A stretch of 64,000 nt of DNA from Gigaspora rosea (Eukaryota > Glomeromycota > Glomeromycetes > Diversisporales > Gigasporaceae). Positions 45,971-58,764 of the stretch are shown here, in pieces (within the stretch, counting starts at the first letter, position 1; each line of letters begins with the position of its first letter). The stretch spans positions 112,536 to 176,535 of the forward strand of contig QKWP01000433.1 of the NCBI GenBank assembly GCA_003550325.1, in the 5' to 3' direction. A program made the translations under genes and the position numbers. Below the pieces are notes generated by a model. It was given only the letters and a program-made list of their open reading frames with translations, did no database searches and was not told where the DNA came from.

Positions 45971-46260
45971 TAATTTCGAGTCTGTGCACTTTAACGTTTT
46001 TGATTGGCCATAACCGAAATGTGATTTGTGTGTGGGAATTTCTATCTATTTTGGAGTTTTGGAAACTTCTAAGCAGAAATTACGTCGTTACCGCGAACTA
46101 CCGATTTTTTGTATTCTAACGACTTTTTGAATTTCGAGTCTGTTCACTTTAACGCTTTGATTGGTCATAACCGAAAAATGTGATTTGTGTGTGGGAATTT
46201 CTATCTATTTTGGAGTTTTGGAGCGAACTACCGATTTTTTGTATTCTGACGACATTTTGA
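45971..46260 (+). repeat. Tandem duplication of 130-160 bp
   Basis: Units 45971-46129 and 46130-46260 share TTTCGAGTCTGT, CACTTTAACG, GATTGG, TGTGATTTGTGTGTGGGAAT and GCGAACTACCGATTTTTTGT. The first has about 27 extra bases. More diverged pieces recur near 46529 and 47050. Confidence 0.8.
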
Positions 46261-47328
46261 ATTAATTTTACGATATTTTTCGATCTATTACGATCTATTG
46301 AATTATTTGAATTAAAGTAGTAAAGTTACTGATAAACGCGCATTTAAGTTCCTATTAATTAAAGTTATTTAAGTTCCTATTAAAGTTAAACGTTTTGAGT
46401 TCCTAATTGCGTAATTACTTTAATTCGTAATTACGAAATAATACATTATTCCGAAATCTATCTATTATTTATCTATATCTATATCTATCTGTATTCTTAA
46501 ATATCTATCTTCTATCTGTATGTATTATTTAATTTTGAGATCGTGCGCTTTAACGTTTTTGATTGGTCGAATCTAGAAAATGTGAGCTGTGCGTGGGAAA
46601 ACTGCAGAGTTTGATGGTTGGATTATGGCAATTAATATTCTGGAAGATGTGGGAAAAAAACTAAATATATGAAGTCGGGTTATGATAATGCACTTTACCA
46701 GGAATGGAGTGCATGGTTAAGCGGCGTGTGCAATGTTTCTGTACAGATCCGTGAGATTTTTTTATAATTACTTATTTATCTATTGTATGAGAGCTGTTTA
46801 ACCAAACATCGCTTTAACAGGTTTTGTCTCGATAAGAAAAAATATCATTTTTATTATCTTTCGAAATTGCACTAACTAAATTTGTTTAAGACTGTATTGG
46901 TATTTACCGAAAATAGATATGAATGGCAAATTTTAATATCTAAAACCTGATTGCTTATTAAAATTTAATTGTAAAATCCGATGTCTATGAGCTTCCCAGG
47001 GAAGCTATTTTTGGGGCATGATATCATATATTACGAATCTAAATCAAAAAAATCTTTGGGTCTGTGTACCTTACCGTTTTTGATTGGCCATATCAAAAAA
47101 CTGTGATCAGAATATGAATAAAATTATTAATTAAAGTTACTTTCTTAAATTACGACATTTCGACATTCTAATATTACTCTTTTTTTTATATCATAATAAA
47201 AATATTATATATTACTTATTTGTGTTTTTGCTTTACAGCCTATAACGATTCCCATTTAAAGCTGTAATCATTGCGACATTTTGTTCATTTTTAATGATTA
47301 TATTATCATTATCATGTTTTGTAATCGG
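46261..47328. other. AT-rich intergenic stretch with a CTAT-rich patch
   Basis: 46448-46520 is rich in ATCTATCT/CTATAT words. TTTACCAGGAATGGAGTGCA near 46688 is a recurrent motif of this window. No gene. Confidence 0.5.
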
Positions 47329-47336
47329 TCTATAAG

Positions 47337-48114
47337 TAGGGTGCAAAGTGGGCCGGGCTAAACCCGGAAATTAGCGGACCTGGCCGGGCTCGGCCTAGTT
47401 TCGGGTTCATGTTTTTATAAAGCGGGCCAGGCTTGGGTCGGGCCTAAAAAATATCTGGCCGGTCCCGGGCTCTGTGAATATACCCGATTAGGCCCAGTAA
47501 ACCCTAAAGGTGAGTAATACAGATTACGTACGTCAACAAACTTATATCTGTTTTAATGTGTTACTGTACTTGATTACTACTTGGTGTTAATAAGTGATTT
47601 TTAGACTTCTTGCACCATGTGTACGTAGTCTTTACTAGGTAGTAATATGTACTCCTCAGTAAGAAATCAAGAAGCCATGCAAGTAAGTCTAGTAAACAAA
47701 TGTAGATTCGAAGAACTTTCAGTACAAAAAAAAAAAGAAAGCAAAAAAAAATACTAGTATGTGAAATAAGAACCAATTATTATAGTTAAAAGCGAAACAA
47801 TAATTAATACATTTATACTTATGCTAAAGATCTTTGCTGCAAATAAAAGACACAGTTTGTTTTCCGAAGTGTAGCAAGGACTCTTTCTTTTCAAGCCAAT
47901 GTGAATGCACATCTATGCAATGTCTGGTGGACAAGACCAATACAAATCAGCATAACGATGTGATTGTTAGTATTAAGGTTATGGGCTTATATGCACGACA
48001 TTATTATCTTACCTCATATCATTTATCTACAAATTTTATAATTGTAGAAAGTGTAAAATTTAGTTGCTTCAGACCAGAAATTGGAATATCATAGATTGCT
48101 TCATCCAATCTATC

Positions 48115-48145
<31 letters not shown>

Positions 48146-48531
48146 TCAATTTGTAAATCAATAATTGCAATGGTAATAATGATAAAGATGTTTGCTATTA
48201 CTTGAGCACACCAACACCATCATAAATTAATCACATTGAGGAAAATACAGGAGCATGTTATTATCCATGCTATCAGTCTTCACACCATACTATCAGCTCT
48301 CAAAATGTTCTAATTGATTTGCAAGCATGCAGCCTTGCTTTTATATAATTAGTCAAAATCCATATAAAATACATGCCAGAGCAGGCTTGGGCTAAATTTA
48401 AAATAAGGCCCGGCCCAGTTTGTTTAGTGGTTTTTTGTTGGGCTTGGGCTTTAATCGGGCCTAAAAAAATTTTTCGGGCTCTGTTTTGGGTCTAAAAAAG
48501 CCTGACCCGGCCCGGCCTATTTCGCACTCTA
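47337..48531. mobile_element. hAT-like element with GGCCCGGCC/GGGCTTGGG arms (1.2 kb)
   Basis: Perfect 8-bp duplications TCTATAAG (47329-47336, 48532-48539) flank TAGGGTGCAAAGTGGGCCGG and GGCCTATTTCGCACTCTA. The arms are unusually GC-rich for this genome, with repeated CGGGCCTAAAAAA and GGCTTGGGC words in opposite orientation. A (TTA)n microsatellite lies at about 48117-48146. An 86-codon frame inside lacks an ATG start and any domain. Confidence 0.93.
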
Positions 48532-48599
48532 TCTATAAGTCATAAATCACCAGCGTGAGTTTGGAGTTCACTTTAGCAATTGTTTTCAAGAGAATGTAT

Positions 48600-50530
48600 G
48601 TATGATTGGTTGATTTTTCATTTTACATTATATGAAATCTGAAAAATTAAGTCAGTCAGATTTTTTGTTTCGCATTACATGGAATCTGAAAACTTGGGTC
48701 AGTTGGTCAGATTTTATTTTTTTTTATTTTTTTTTATTTTTTATTTTTTATTTTTTTTTAATTTACTGTAAATTAATAGAATAATATTTACATCTAAGAT
48801 TAGGCATGCAAAGTTGATTTTCGGTTTTATATTACATGAAATCTGAAAATTTCATTTAGTCAGTCAGATTTTTTTTAAATTTAATATAACCAAAAAAATA
48901 ATATTTACATTTAAGATTACACTATGCAAAGTTGATTTTTCATTATGCATTACATGAAATCTAAAACTTAGGTCAGTTGGTTGGGATATGGTATATATTT
49001 TATTATTTTTTATTTTTTTTATAATATTTATATCTAAGATTAGGCCATGCAAAGTTTGATTTTTCATTTTGTATTACGTGGAATTTGAAAACTTGGGTCT
49101 GTCGGAGGTGTTTTATTTTTATTTTTTTTTAATTTACTGTAAATTAATAGAATAATATTTACATCTAAGATTAGGCATGCAAAGTTGATTTTCGTTTTGC
49201 ATTACATGGAATCTGAAAACTTGGGTCAGTTGGTCAGATTTTATTTTATTTTATTTTTTTTAAATATAATGTAATGTAAACTATTTATTCACATTTAAGA
49301 TTAGGCCATGCAATGTTTGATTTTTCATTTTGCATTGTATGGAATCTGAAAACTTGGGTAAACTTGGGTCTGTCGATTTTTTTTTATTTTTTTTATTTTT
49401 TATTTTTTATTTTTTTTTAATTTACTGTAAATTAATAGAATAATATTTACATCTAAGATTAGGCATGCAAAGTTGATTTTCGTTTTGCATTATATGAAAT
49501 CTGAAAACTTGGGTCGGTTCAGTCAGATTTTTTTTAAATTTAATATAACCAAAAAAATAATATTTACATTTAAGATTACACTATGCAAAGTTGATTTTTC
49601 ATTATGCATTACATGAAATCTAAAACTTAGGTCAGTTGGTTGGGATATGGTATATATTTTATTATTTTTTATTTTTTTTATAATATTTATATCTAAGATT
49701 AGGCCATGCAAAGTTTGATTTTTCATTTTGCATTTACATGAAATCTGAAAACTTGGGTAAACTTGGATCGGTCAGAGGTTTTTTTTTTGGTTTTTTTTTA
49801 ATTTACTGTAAATTAATTGAATAATGTTTATATCTAAGATTAGGCATGCAAAGTTGGTTTTTGTTTTGCATTATGCAGAATCTGAGAACTTGGGTCGGTT
49901 GATCAGATTTTTTTTTTTAATTTAATGTAAACCAAAAGAATAATGTTCACATCTAAGATTAGGCCATGCAAAGTTTAATTTTTATTACATGAAATTTGAA
50001 AACTTTGGTCAGTTGGTCAGTTGGTCAGATTTTTTTTTAATTTAATGTACTAGTAAACCAAAAGAATATTTACATTTAAGATTAGGACACACAAAGTTGA
50101 TGTTCGTTATGCATTACATAGAATCTAAAATTTAGATCAGTTGGATATAGTATATTTTTTTTATTATTATTTTTACTTTTTTTTATAATGTTTACGTCTA
50201 AGATTAGGCTACACAAAGTTAATTTTTCATTTTGCATTACATGGAATATAAAAACTTGGATCAGCTGGTCAATTTTTTTTTTAATTTCCTGTAAATTAAT
50301 AGAATAATGTTTACATTTAAGATTAGACCAAGGTGTTGTCAGCTGGTCGAATTTTTTCTTATTTTATTTTATTTTATTTTTATTCTATTTTTTTATTTTA
50401 TTGTTATTTTATTTTTTTATAATATTTACATCTAAATTTTGGCCACACAAAACTAATTGTTCGTTTTGAATAAAAATGGTGTTCCAAAATTCTGGTCGGC
50501 AGGTCAGTTTTTTTTTTTAATCTACTGCAA
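48600..50530. repeat. Tandem array of about 120-bp units
   Basis: About 14 units share CATCTAAGATTAGGC, ATGCAAAGTTGATTTTC, GCATTACATGGAATCTGAAA and ACTTGGGTCAGTTGGTCAG, separated by variable T-runs. A stretch around 48864-49067 recurs almost unchanged at 49523-49726, giving a higher-order period of about 659 bp. The units decay towards 50530. Identical 67-codon frames in the two copies reflect the duplication, not a gene. Confidence 0.88.
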
Positions 50531-51395
50531 ATTAATAAGCTCATGTTTATATATAAGGCTATAAAATGGCAAAAATGGAAAATTGGCACATGAATTATTT
50601 TACAAAATTTTTTTTGGAAAAAATAGATCGTTGAGTTATACAAACTGAAAAATTAACTTTTGTAGACTTTTGCATTAGGAGGCCACACAAATTAATTTTT
50701 TGTTTTGCACAACCTCTGACCCAATTTTTCCAAATTTTTTAATGCCAATTATTCCATTTTTACCATTTAATTTTTTCCGTTGACTATATTTTTCCAGAAT
50801 TACCCAATAGATCTGATAAAAAAAATTTTCTGATTCCATGTTATAAAAACTGAAGAATTAACCTTGTGTGACCTTATGTATGAATATGAATTAATATAGC
50901 CACGCAATGATTTTTTAAAAAAAAAACAAATCCAACCTGCCAACCAAAATTTTAAACCACCAGGTTATACAAAACAAAAAATTAACTTTGCATGTTCTTA
51001 CATGGAAACTGAAAACTTGGGTTAGTTGGATTTTTTTTAAGTTACTGTGAATTAATAGAGTAATCACAATTCTGTATAAGATAGATAGTGCAAAAGCACC
51101 ACCTGTCGCACTTGTAATTTATATGCAAGTATAATAAAAAAGTAAAATTTGTCAAGATTTTTACAATTTAAGCACATCAGGAAGGTAATTTTTGTATCAC
51201 TTTGCATAGACACTAATTGACCGTTGCTATGCTTTGGCCAATTAGTTGATCAAGATGCCATACCTAATTTTTTATTATATGATTTTCATAAATTACACAA
51301 ATCGAAAAATTACGTTTTTAAAACTTTCTCCCAAGGCATATAACGTTTCTTAAAACAATTAGGTTTCCAGAGCTTCAACGAATCAAATGGTATAA
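50531..51395. other. Degenerate AT-rich sequence after the tandem array
   Basis: It contains scattered relics of the 120-bp unit (for example near 50980-51060) and poly-T/A tracts. No gene was recognised. Confidence 0.45.
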
Positions 51396-51410
51396 TTAAT
51401 AGGAAAAACT

Positions 51411-51585
51411 AACGTTACCAGATAATGTAAAACCCCTTTGAAGATGGGCAATTATTTTTTGTTCTTTCACAAGATTCTTTTGAAGTTTTTCAAGATCTTG
51501 ATATAAAAAATAGCTTGTTAGATGCGCATGGGTGAGAACTTTCTGTGAAATGCATCTTTGAAAGAAGGATATCATATAAAAATAT
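51411..51585 (-). CDS. Possible isolated exon, coiled-coil-like
   Basis: On the minus strand an acceptor-like TTCACAG (near 51545) is followed by codons for KVLTHAHLTSYFLYQDLEKL and QKNLVKEQKIIAHLQRGFTL, then SG and a donor-like GTAACG at about 51415. The leucine pattern suggests a short coiled coil. No flanking exons could be linked and no family is recognised. It may be a decayed gene or chance. Confidence 0.2.
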
Positions 51586-51754
51586 AGAGTAATTAAGAAC
51601 CTATTTTGTAGTATATAGATTGCAATTTTGCTAATAAGGTTTTTCTTTTTATTAATATATAGCAACCTATATTCATAGTAAAATTATATTCTTCTATTAT
51701 TTACACTTTTGCTGTATTATAATTTATTGCACCAACAATGCTTTACAAGAATTT

Positions 51755-51990
51755 ATAATATGGGCCTAGTGCTAAGAAAGAGACAAATTTAACAATAAAA
51801 ATAACAGATTCAAAAATTAATTATCTCATAAACTATTTATCAGAAATATATAATTTTGGTACCTTTTGATTCATCTCAATGAGACAAATCAAATAGTAAC
51901 AAAATTATATAATTCTGATCAATAGTTCATAAGATAATTAATTTTTTGAGTCTGTTATTTTTTTGTCAAATTTGTTTCTTTTCTTATCTA
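51755..51990. mobile_element. Palindromic miniature element
   Basis: Arms of about 105 bp: AAGAAAGAGACAAATTTAAC, ATAACAGATTCAAAAATTAA, TTATCTCATAAACTATT, then a short loop and the reverse complements (AAATAGTTC-type, TTAATTTTTTGAGTCTGTTAT, GTCAAATTTGTTTC). Outer CTAG words are present at both sides. Non-coding. Confidence 0.65.
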
Positions 51991-52260
51991 TATGACTAGT
52001 TAATTTAGTTTAATACTATTTTTCTTTCAATAAACCCAATTAGTAGTATTATTGTATCAACTAGAATAATTACAAAATTAATTTTATGAATGTATACAAA
52101 CAAAATTTAGTATATATAGTAATACTATTTTTAATAAAAAACAAAATTTACATACTATGGCCTTTATTAGTTCAATTAATACAATAATACATATTTGTTA
52201 ACTATTTGTATATAGCTAAACTATTTTTAATAAGCCTAATTATAAGTTTACATAGTATAA

Positions 52261-53000
52261 GTGCCCTATAAGAAAAGTGGTTCGAGTATGGTACGGGAAA
52301 TCAGTGTATATGCAAGGGATAGTACGGACGTGTGGCATGTATAGGCACGTTTTACAGAATGGCACGATTAAAAATGACACGGATACTTCGGTAATGGGGT
52401 GGCACGTTATATTATATTACACAGAATGGCACACATTCGGTGGCACGCATATGCAAGTTGTACATGATGGCTCGTCGAATTACACAGAATGGCGCGGTTA
52501 AAAATAACACATGCTGGCTCGTTTCACAGAGTCTATAAGAGCGAAGAATCACAACTGATTTTTTTTTTAAAAAGTTGCAATATCTCAAAAACTCGCAAGC
52601 AAGCTTGTCTGGTATCTTAAGAAAAAAGATTCCTTGCAAGATTTTACACATTTGCAGTTGCTTTAGCTTCCAGATATGTACATACTTCAACTATTATTCA
52701 GTTCTTTTATAATAAAATGTCTATTAGAAAGTGGACCATAAATTTATATTTACTTACCCGTTCCATTCAAGTGCCATCGCACGTGTCAATTGGCTTAGTA
52801 AACTGCTACAAAAGGCACAGACGATTTATGTGATTTCACATTAAATTGGCACGTGTATAAAGATCAACACGGTCCGCCGATTCCCGTGCCTACTCGAACC
52901 ATGCACGTGCAAACCCGACCCATAGCACGTGCCACTCAGCCACGTGCCTATACACTGTTTTTCCATGCGATCTCGGACCACTTTTCTTATAGGGGTGGCT
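52261..53000. mobile_element. Foldback element with GGCACGTG-rich arms (about 740 bp)
   Basis: CCCTATAAGAAAAGTGGTTCG at the left is mirrored by ACCACTTTTCTTATAGGGG at the right. Both arms iterate GGCACG/CGTGCC words (GGCACGTT, TGGCACGATT; GCACGTGCC, CACGTGCC). The flanks TAGTATAA and TATAATAA match at 6 of 8. The architecture matches the hAT-like group, but the end sequence differs. Confidence 0.7.
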
Positions 53001-55011
53001 ATAATAAATTTTTTTGCTTAAATCTTTTGATACAATACATAGTTTGTTCTTGACAATAAAAAAGTTTTAGTACTTTATTCTTTTTTGTAAAAAGCTTTTA
53101 AAATCAAATAAAGTTGTAAAAATAATTATATTATATGAAATACCTTCATAAATTAGTGAAATGTTAAAATCTATTTACTGCAGATATTGTAGAATATGAT
53201 GAAAAGCTATATTTGTGAGCAAGTTCTTTTAATTTTACTTTTTTATCTTGTTTTAAGCTTACTTATTGCATAATATTTAACTTTTTGAATACTCACTACA
53301 TCTTGTGAATGTAGTTTCCTTTTAGAAAACCTCTGAAAACACTAATTGAAAATGGCTAACAGTTGCAATTTATATAAAATCAAATTTCTTATATAAGTGT
53401 TAATTACTCAAATTTTATAGTAAAAATTTTATTTATCTAATCTGCATGATATCTTGATTAACTAATACTATGCAAAGTATAAATTTTTTTAGCATTACCT
53501 ATTGACAGCATAGCATGCTTTATTACAATTGGTTGATTATTAAAGATCATCTTATCATAAAAAAGTCTTATTAAAGTATTGATTTTCTGTTACAAGATTG
53601 AATTAAGAGCCACAAATATGAATTCCTAAAGTGTGAGACAAAAAAAATTAGAAAGTTTATATTTTATTTTATAAACTATCAAAGTAATTTAGTAATCTGT
53701 GAAGTAATTCAGAAGTTAAATAAGAAGCAACTTATTTTATCTTGAATAAAGTGTATATTAACAAATATGTTGAAATTCTGTACTTGTTAGACAAGCAAGA
53801 GGAACTCAAATAAAGACCTTATTTTTGGTAATAGATGAAGGTATAGATTGTTAAATTAGTAAATATTAAGCAATAAAGTTTTTTTTGCTTTTAATTGTTT
53901 TACTTTTAGTATATTAGTCTAACATCTTGTATATTGAGAAAAGCAAATATCAAAATATAGAGAAGTATTGTAAATATGAAATATGTATTAAATATATAGA
54001 CTAGAAGCTAGAAAAAAGAAGAAAATTGGCAATTTTTTCAAAATTATTTATTTAAATATATCAATTTAAAATAAAATATTATTTTTATTTAAAATAAAAG
54101 TAGTTGTATTAATAAATTTTGTAGTAAAGCTTTTAAAGTTAGTATTTTCTTATAACCAATTATAAGATTTGCAATACAAAAATAGATTATCTAAAGATCT
54201 TTTGTTTTGTCAATTTAATCCCTCTTTCTATCACCAAGCCTATATAAAGAAGCATTGAATATATGGGCTTGAATTATTAAACATAGCATATAGAGTATAC
54301 CGGTAGTAGGTTTTATAATAATAAAAATAGAGAAATAATCATAAGGGCTAGCTATAAAAATATTTTTTTAATTTAATCATTTAGACTATAAAAGAATTTC
54401 TAAAGAAAAGGTTATTAATATTTTTTTGTATTTAGAACTCTAGTGAGTCTTTACAAGTTTATTAATATTCTTAGATTATAATTGTTAAATGATTGTAAAG
54501 ACCTTGATATCTGATATTAATGAAAATTCAAAAGATATTAAAATATTAAAAGATATGTTTGAGTTTTATGTGTTTTTACTTATTGTAATAGATTAATTAT
54601 TTTAATTTATTTATTAATTTAATTAATACTCAATTTACAATTATTTATTATTAAGGATTTTATTATTAACATGAATCAAAATTTGTGTCAAAGATCTTTT
54701 AAGCTATTTTAAACCCATGTTTATTTTTTTTGATTATTGATAATAGGTCAAATTAACTAATAAATAACTTATTGTATATACAAATCTAACATTTTACAAA
54801 AGCATTTGTTAATATATAAATAGTTAATATAAAAAAATGATAGTTCTATAATTAAGAGTTTTTTTTAAAAAAATAAAAACAATAGAATTAAACATGTATA
54901 GCATTAGATCCAAATCCTGCAATAAATTATTGCAATTCTTATTAAATTTAAATAATGTATCTTTTATTTTATTCATAATCTGCTCAAAAACTGTGAAAAA
55001 CATAGCAAACA
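53001..55011. other. Gene-empty AT-rich interval
   Basis: Two kilobases with no open frame worth noting, no element ends and no repeats visible by eye. Composition is strongly A/T, with short homopolymer runs. Confidence 0.5.
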
Positions 55012-55430
55012 GTAGAGATATATTTACTATGTATTTTTTGTCTTTTTTGAAATCTGGAGTTTCCCAAAGAATAACCCAATTTCTACTAAGTAAAGATCTA
55101 TTTTACATTAAGTAAAAGTTGTAGAAAAGAAAATTCCAGCATAATAGCAGTTAATTATTAAAATTGGTCTAGTAGGTCATGAGATATGAGCATTTTGTCT
55201 TAGTAATTATACTATATAGTCGCAAGACAAAAATGCTTATATCTGTGATCCACTAGGCCAAATTTAATAATTTAACTGCTGTTATGACTAGAATTTTCTT
55301 CTTTACAATTTTTATTAAATTTAAAGAGATATTTACTTGGTAGAAAATCATTTTGTCTTTTAGGAAACTTCAAATTCCAAAAAAGACAAAAATCAATAGT
55401 AAATTTCTCTACAATTTACTATATTATTTC
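55012..55430. mobile_element. Large imperfect palindrome (arms about 200 bp)
   Basis: The left arm words TAGAGATATATTTACTA, TTTTTGTCTTTTTTGAAAT, AATTCCAGCATAATAGCAGT and GGTCTAGTAGGTCATGAGAT reappear in order as reverse complements up to about 55430. The loop is about 20 bp near 55210-55230. Likely a foldback element; no duplication identified. Confidence 0.65.
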
Positions 55431-56390
55431 ACTAGTTCTTAGGTGCATCATGAATTAATTATATTTTGCAAATTATTTTACTTTAGCTCATGCTTAATAT
55501 AAATCTATTTACTAATCAAATTTTGTAAAAATTATAAAATAATCTAAATTATCCAATTAGAATAAAAGCCTGCTATGTTTCTACTAACCAAATTTTTTAA
55601 AAATACTCAAAAAATTGGTTTACTCCAATTCGTTTAAAACAAGTATAATAATCGAAACAATTAAAATTGATTATTATAATAGATTAGTTGCCATTAAAAC
55701 TGAAATGTTTAAGTAATATCAAAATATTTTGGATTGTTTATAGACTAGCAAGAATTTTTAAAAAAAGAATAATAATCAAATAAATTGGATAACTAAAATA
55801 AAAACTAGCTCTCAGAGCCTGGAAATTGTCTGGAAATAAGAATTCTAATTTTTTTAACTCTTAGACCTAAGTACTCAAAAGTGAGATTCAAATTTTATTT
55901 CAGATATTGGTCTGTGCTTAAAATTAAATAAAGGCTCAAATAAACCTAGCTTGAACTCTAATTAGTTCAAATGGATCCAGTTTGAGTTCAAATAAGCCAA
56001 TTAATATCAAATAAACCCAATTAATTGAATAAGCTTAAATTGGATTCAAATAATCCTGAATTTGATTTATTTGAGCCCAAATTAATTGTTTATTTTTATT
56101 TATTTTTTGAATTAATATAAATATACCTGTAGAGTATATTAAATTTTTGTACCCATTATTTGATCATTAGTATTACATACAAAAATAGTAATATAATATT
56201 GTTTATATTAGGTTAAAGTTAGAGTAAAAATTATATTAGATCTAGATTTAGACGATTATATAGTAAAATAACTTAAGAAAGTCTTTTTATTATAAACAAA
56301 AAGTAGTTTAGTATGCAATTTCTTGCAAAATAAGCAATTTTTGTTAAACCAAATATTTGGTTTGAATTTGGTAGTAATCTATAAATCACA
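55431..56390. other. AT-rich stretch with degenerate TTCAAATAA words
   Basis: 55920-56090 carries GCTCAAATAAACC, GTTCAAATAAGCC and ATCAAATAAACCC words similar to the cluster at 61930-62135. No gene. Confidence 0.5.
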
Positions 56391-56393
56391 TAA

Positions 56394-56524
56394 GAGTACT
56401 GCCAGAAATTAGCTAATTCGATTTTGGCCAAAATTTTGGTCCTCTTATTTTAGTCAGGTTTTCATATTAAATTTTTACTTTTTCAAACCTCCTTTAGAAA
56501 ATTAGCTGATTTCTGGCCTTCCTC
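56394..56524. mobile_element. PIF/Harbinger-like MITE, short form (131 bp)
   Basis: TAA flanks both sides (56391-56393, 56525-56527). The ends are GAGTACTGCCAGAAATTAGC and GCTGATTTCTGGCCTTCCTC. The subterminal CAGAAATYAGCTAATT is shared with the longer element at 60073-61538. Confidence 0.82.
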
Positions 56525-56527
56525 TAA

Positions 56528-57600
56528 TGCAGGTATATATACATTCAAGTACATATATATTAAACCTATTTTTAATATTTTTTTATATTTTTTAATTATT
56601 TTTTAATTTTTGTTTATATATTAGTTATTTTATTCTTGTTTTAGCAATTTATATATAAGTGTAAAAACTTGCTTTGTACAAGCTTATAAATATTATATTA
56701 TTCTTAGTTTATTTTTAAATAATGTCACATCTTGCTTAACTGCTGCTAAAAATTAAACAAGCCAATTACAATGCAGTATAATCTAAGTAATCATCTGATT
56801 AATATTGACCAATGAGATTTATTAAATTAGGTTAGCTGCGTGATGCAATTACGCTAAAACCAGGAACATGATGTAAATGTTATCTTGCTCAACTGGTTAT
56901 CAATCAACTTTTAGGCGTAAAATATCTTTTCTATACGCTTCTTCTCTTTATTCGTTATAGTCAAACAACTAGCTTTTGCTCTTTCTATTTATATTAATTC
57001 TGCGATTACATATATTGTATAACACTTATAATTCTCTAATTTTACTTTTTTTATTGAAATGAGAATTTATGGTAAATTTTAACTTAATTCTAACATCAAT
57101 GACTAGAATTAATTTGTTTGTGAAATCTGATGTTATTGAAATAAAACAAACTTGTTTGTGAATAAATCGATTGTAAAATAATCTTAAATTCTCTGCAAAC
57201 TAAGTTGTCTGTGAAGTAATTTTTGGTAAGTTGATGCTACTAAATAGAATATTAAGTAAAAACTCAATAAAATCGAAATAAATCATAAATACAATTTGAA
57301 TTTTAAGGCAGTCTGATAGTGATTCATTCAATCATATGATACATATTACTGCGTTCTCAGAATAACACAAATACCAAATCTGGTATTACGATCGGTTGGG
57401 AGAACATGATGAAATAGGGCCGGTTTGGTTCAATCGTGAATAAATTGTGATTAAGGTCAAATGGTTTAAAATGATAACTAACTTATAATTACACGTATAA
57501 GGGTCCTCATTATTAATATGAACCAATACATTAGATTATTATAGAAATACTATCTACAACCCTACTTGTTCTTCTCTATAGCAAAACCAAACTTTTTAAT
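56528..57600. other. AT-rich intergenic stretch
   Basis: No gene found. GTTAGCTGCGTGATGC and AAAACCAGGAACATGATG near 56830-56872 resemble 32315-32350. ATAGGGCCGGTTTGGTTCAA near 57414 looks like a transposon end without a visible partner. Confidence 0.45.
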
Positions 57601-57749
57601 TCATATGGAAGCTTTAATCACTATCCAAACGGGTGATCAAATTTCCAAACAAGTAATTGATAAGCCAGGACCCCGAAATATATATAGATAGGTCAGGTAT
57701 GAGTTTGCTTATTTTTGAGGTTTTTTATGCAGATCTTTTCTATTTATAG

Positions 57750-58019
57750 GGGTCGTCTAAAGCCATGTCCATCATATGACATAGAGCCAATAGGATTGTT
57801 TATTTTGATCGACATGGATTAGCCCAAAGAGACAAAAACAGCGAAAAAAAGCGAAAGTCGCAAAAATACAAGAAACAACAGTCTAAACCCATCTTGGTGC
57901 ATTAATAAAAAATGTCAGGAGGACAATTTTACTATAAGACATGCCCTAACTCTAACCCCAAACTAACTTTAATTAAAAAATCAAAAACACGTGATTGAAC
58001 ACAGCTTTAGATGCCCCCT
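57750..58019. mobile_element. GGGTCG-family MITE, copy 2 (270 bp)
   Basis: The ends are GGGTCGTCTAAAGCC and CAGCTTTAGATGCCCCCT, with perfect 8-bp duplications ATTTATAG at 57742-57749 and 58020-58027. The interior is collinear with copy 1. Confidence 0.92.
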
Positions 58020-58076
58020 ATTTATAGTAATTTTTGCTTATTTTTGAAGTTTTTCTGCAAATCTTTCCTTTTTTAG

Positions 58077-58351
58077 GGGGTCGTCTAAAGCGGAGCAGAA
58101 TCACGTGACAATTGGCCAATCAAATTATCGAATTTTGACGATCTTCGGCGAAGCAAACAGCGAAAACCTTGAAAAATACAAAAAACGGCAGTCTAAACCT
58201 ACCTTGCTGTGTTAATTAAAAATGTCGGAAAGGCAATTTTGCTTATATATTAAAATCTAAAACCTATCTAACCCTAACCTAAACTGACCCTAACCCTAAA
58301 GTTAATTCAATAAAATATATTATAAGAATCTGCTCCGCTTTAGACGTCCCC
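58077..58351. mobile_element. GGGTCG-family MITE, copy 3 (275 bp)
   Basis: The ends are GGGGGTCGTCTAAAGCGGAG and CTCCGCTTTAGACGTCCCC. Perfect 8-bp duplications TTTTTTAG at 58069-58076 and 58352-58359. The best-preserved terminal repeats of the family in this window. Confidence 0.93.
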
Positions 58352-58764
58352 TTTTTTAGTAACCCTATAATTAACCTGACCTATATATGTATATTTCGGG
58401 TCCTGATCAGCCATCTGGAGATTTGATTACCAGTTTGACACGTTTGGGGCTTTGATCACCCATTTGGAGATTCAATCATCCGACTATGCCAAAATAAGAA
58501 ATAAATGATAGTAAAATAACAATGCTAACTAAAAATAGAAAAAGTTGAACATAAAACAATACACAAACAGTAGAAGTATGTTATACTAGCACAGCACATT
58601 GACATGTGAAATGATAGCTTTTTAATGCCCAACCAAATGTAAGATTTTGTGAATGACATTCTAGATGACAGGTAACTATACGCCCTGTTAATTTGCATGA
58701 CTATATTCCTGATGTTATTAAATAATCTGGACAGCAAAAATTCTAACCAAATATTTATGAAAAC

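Larger units (their letters stand above)
57607..58490. mobile_element. Long-TIR element carrying two nested MITEs
   Basis: The outer arms of about 100 bp pair in inverse: ATCCAAACGGGTGATCAAAT and AGGACCCCGAAATATATATA on the left against TATATTTCGGGTCCTGATC and TTTGATCACCCATTTGGAGA on the right. Two GGGTCG-family MITEs (57750-58019, 58077-58351) sit in the middle, flanked by similar TTGCTTATTTTTGA-type sequence. A partial relative of the interior lies at 62833-62940. Confidence 0.7.

Noticed and set aside
47834-48094. An 86-codon Cys-containing frame
   Set aside because: It lies inside the 47337-48531 element, lacks an ATG start and resembles no known family.
48864-49726. Two identical 67-codon minus-strand frames
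   Set aside because: They come from the 659-bp higher-order duplication of the tandem array and carry no protein signature.
48600-50530. CRISPR-like array because of regular units
   Set aside because: Units of about 120 bp with no short repeat/spacer structure and no cas genes, in a eukaryotic setting.
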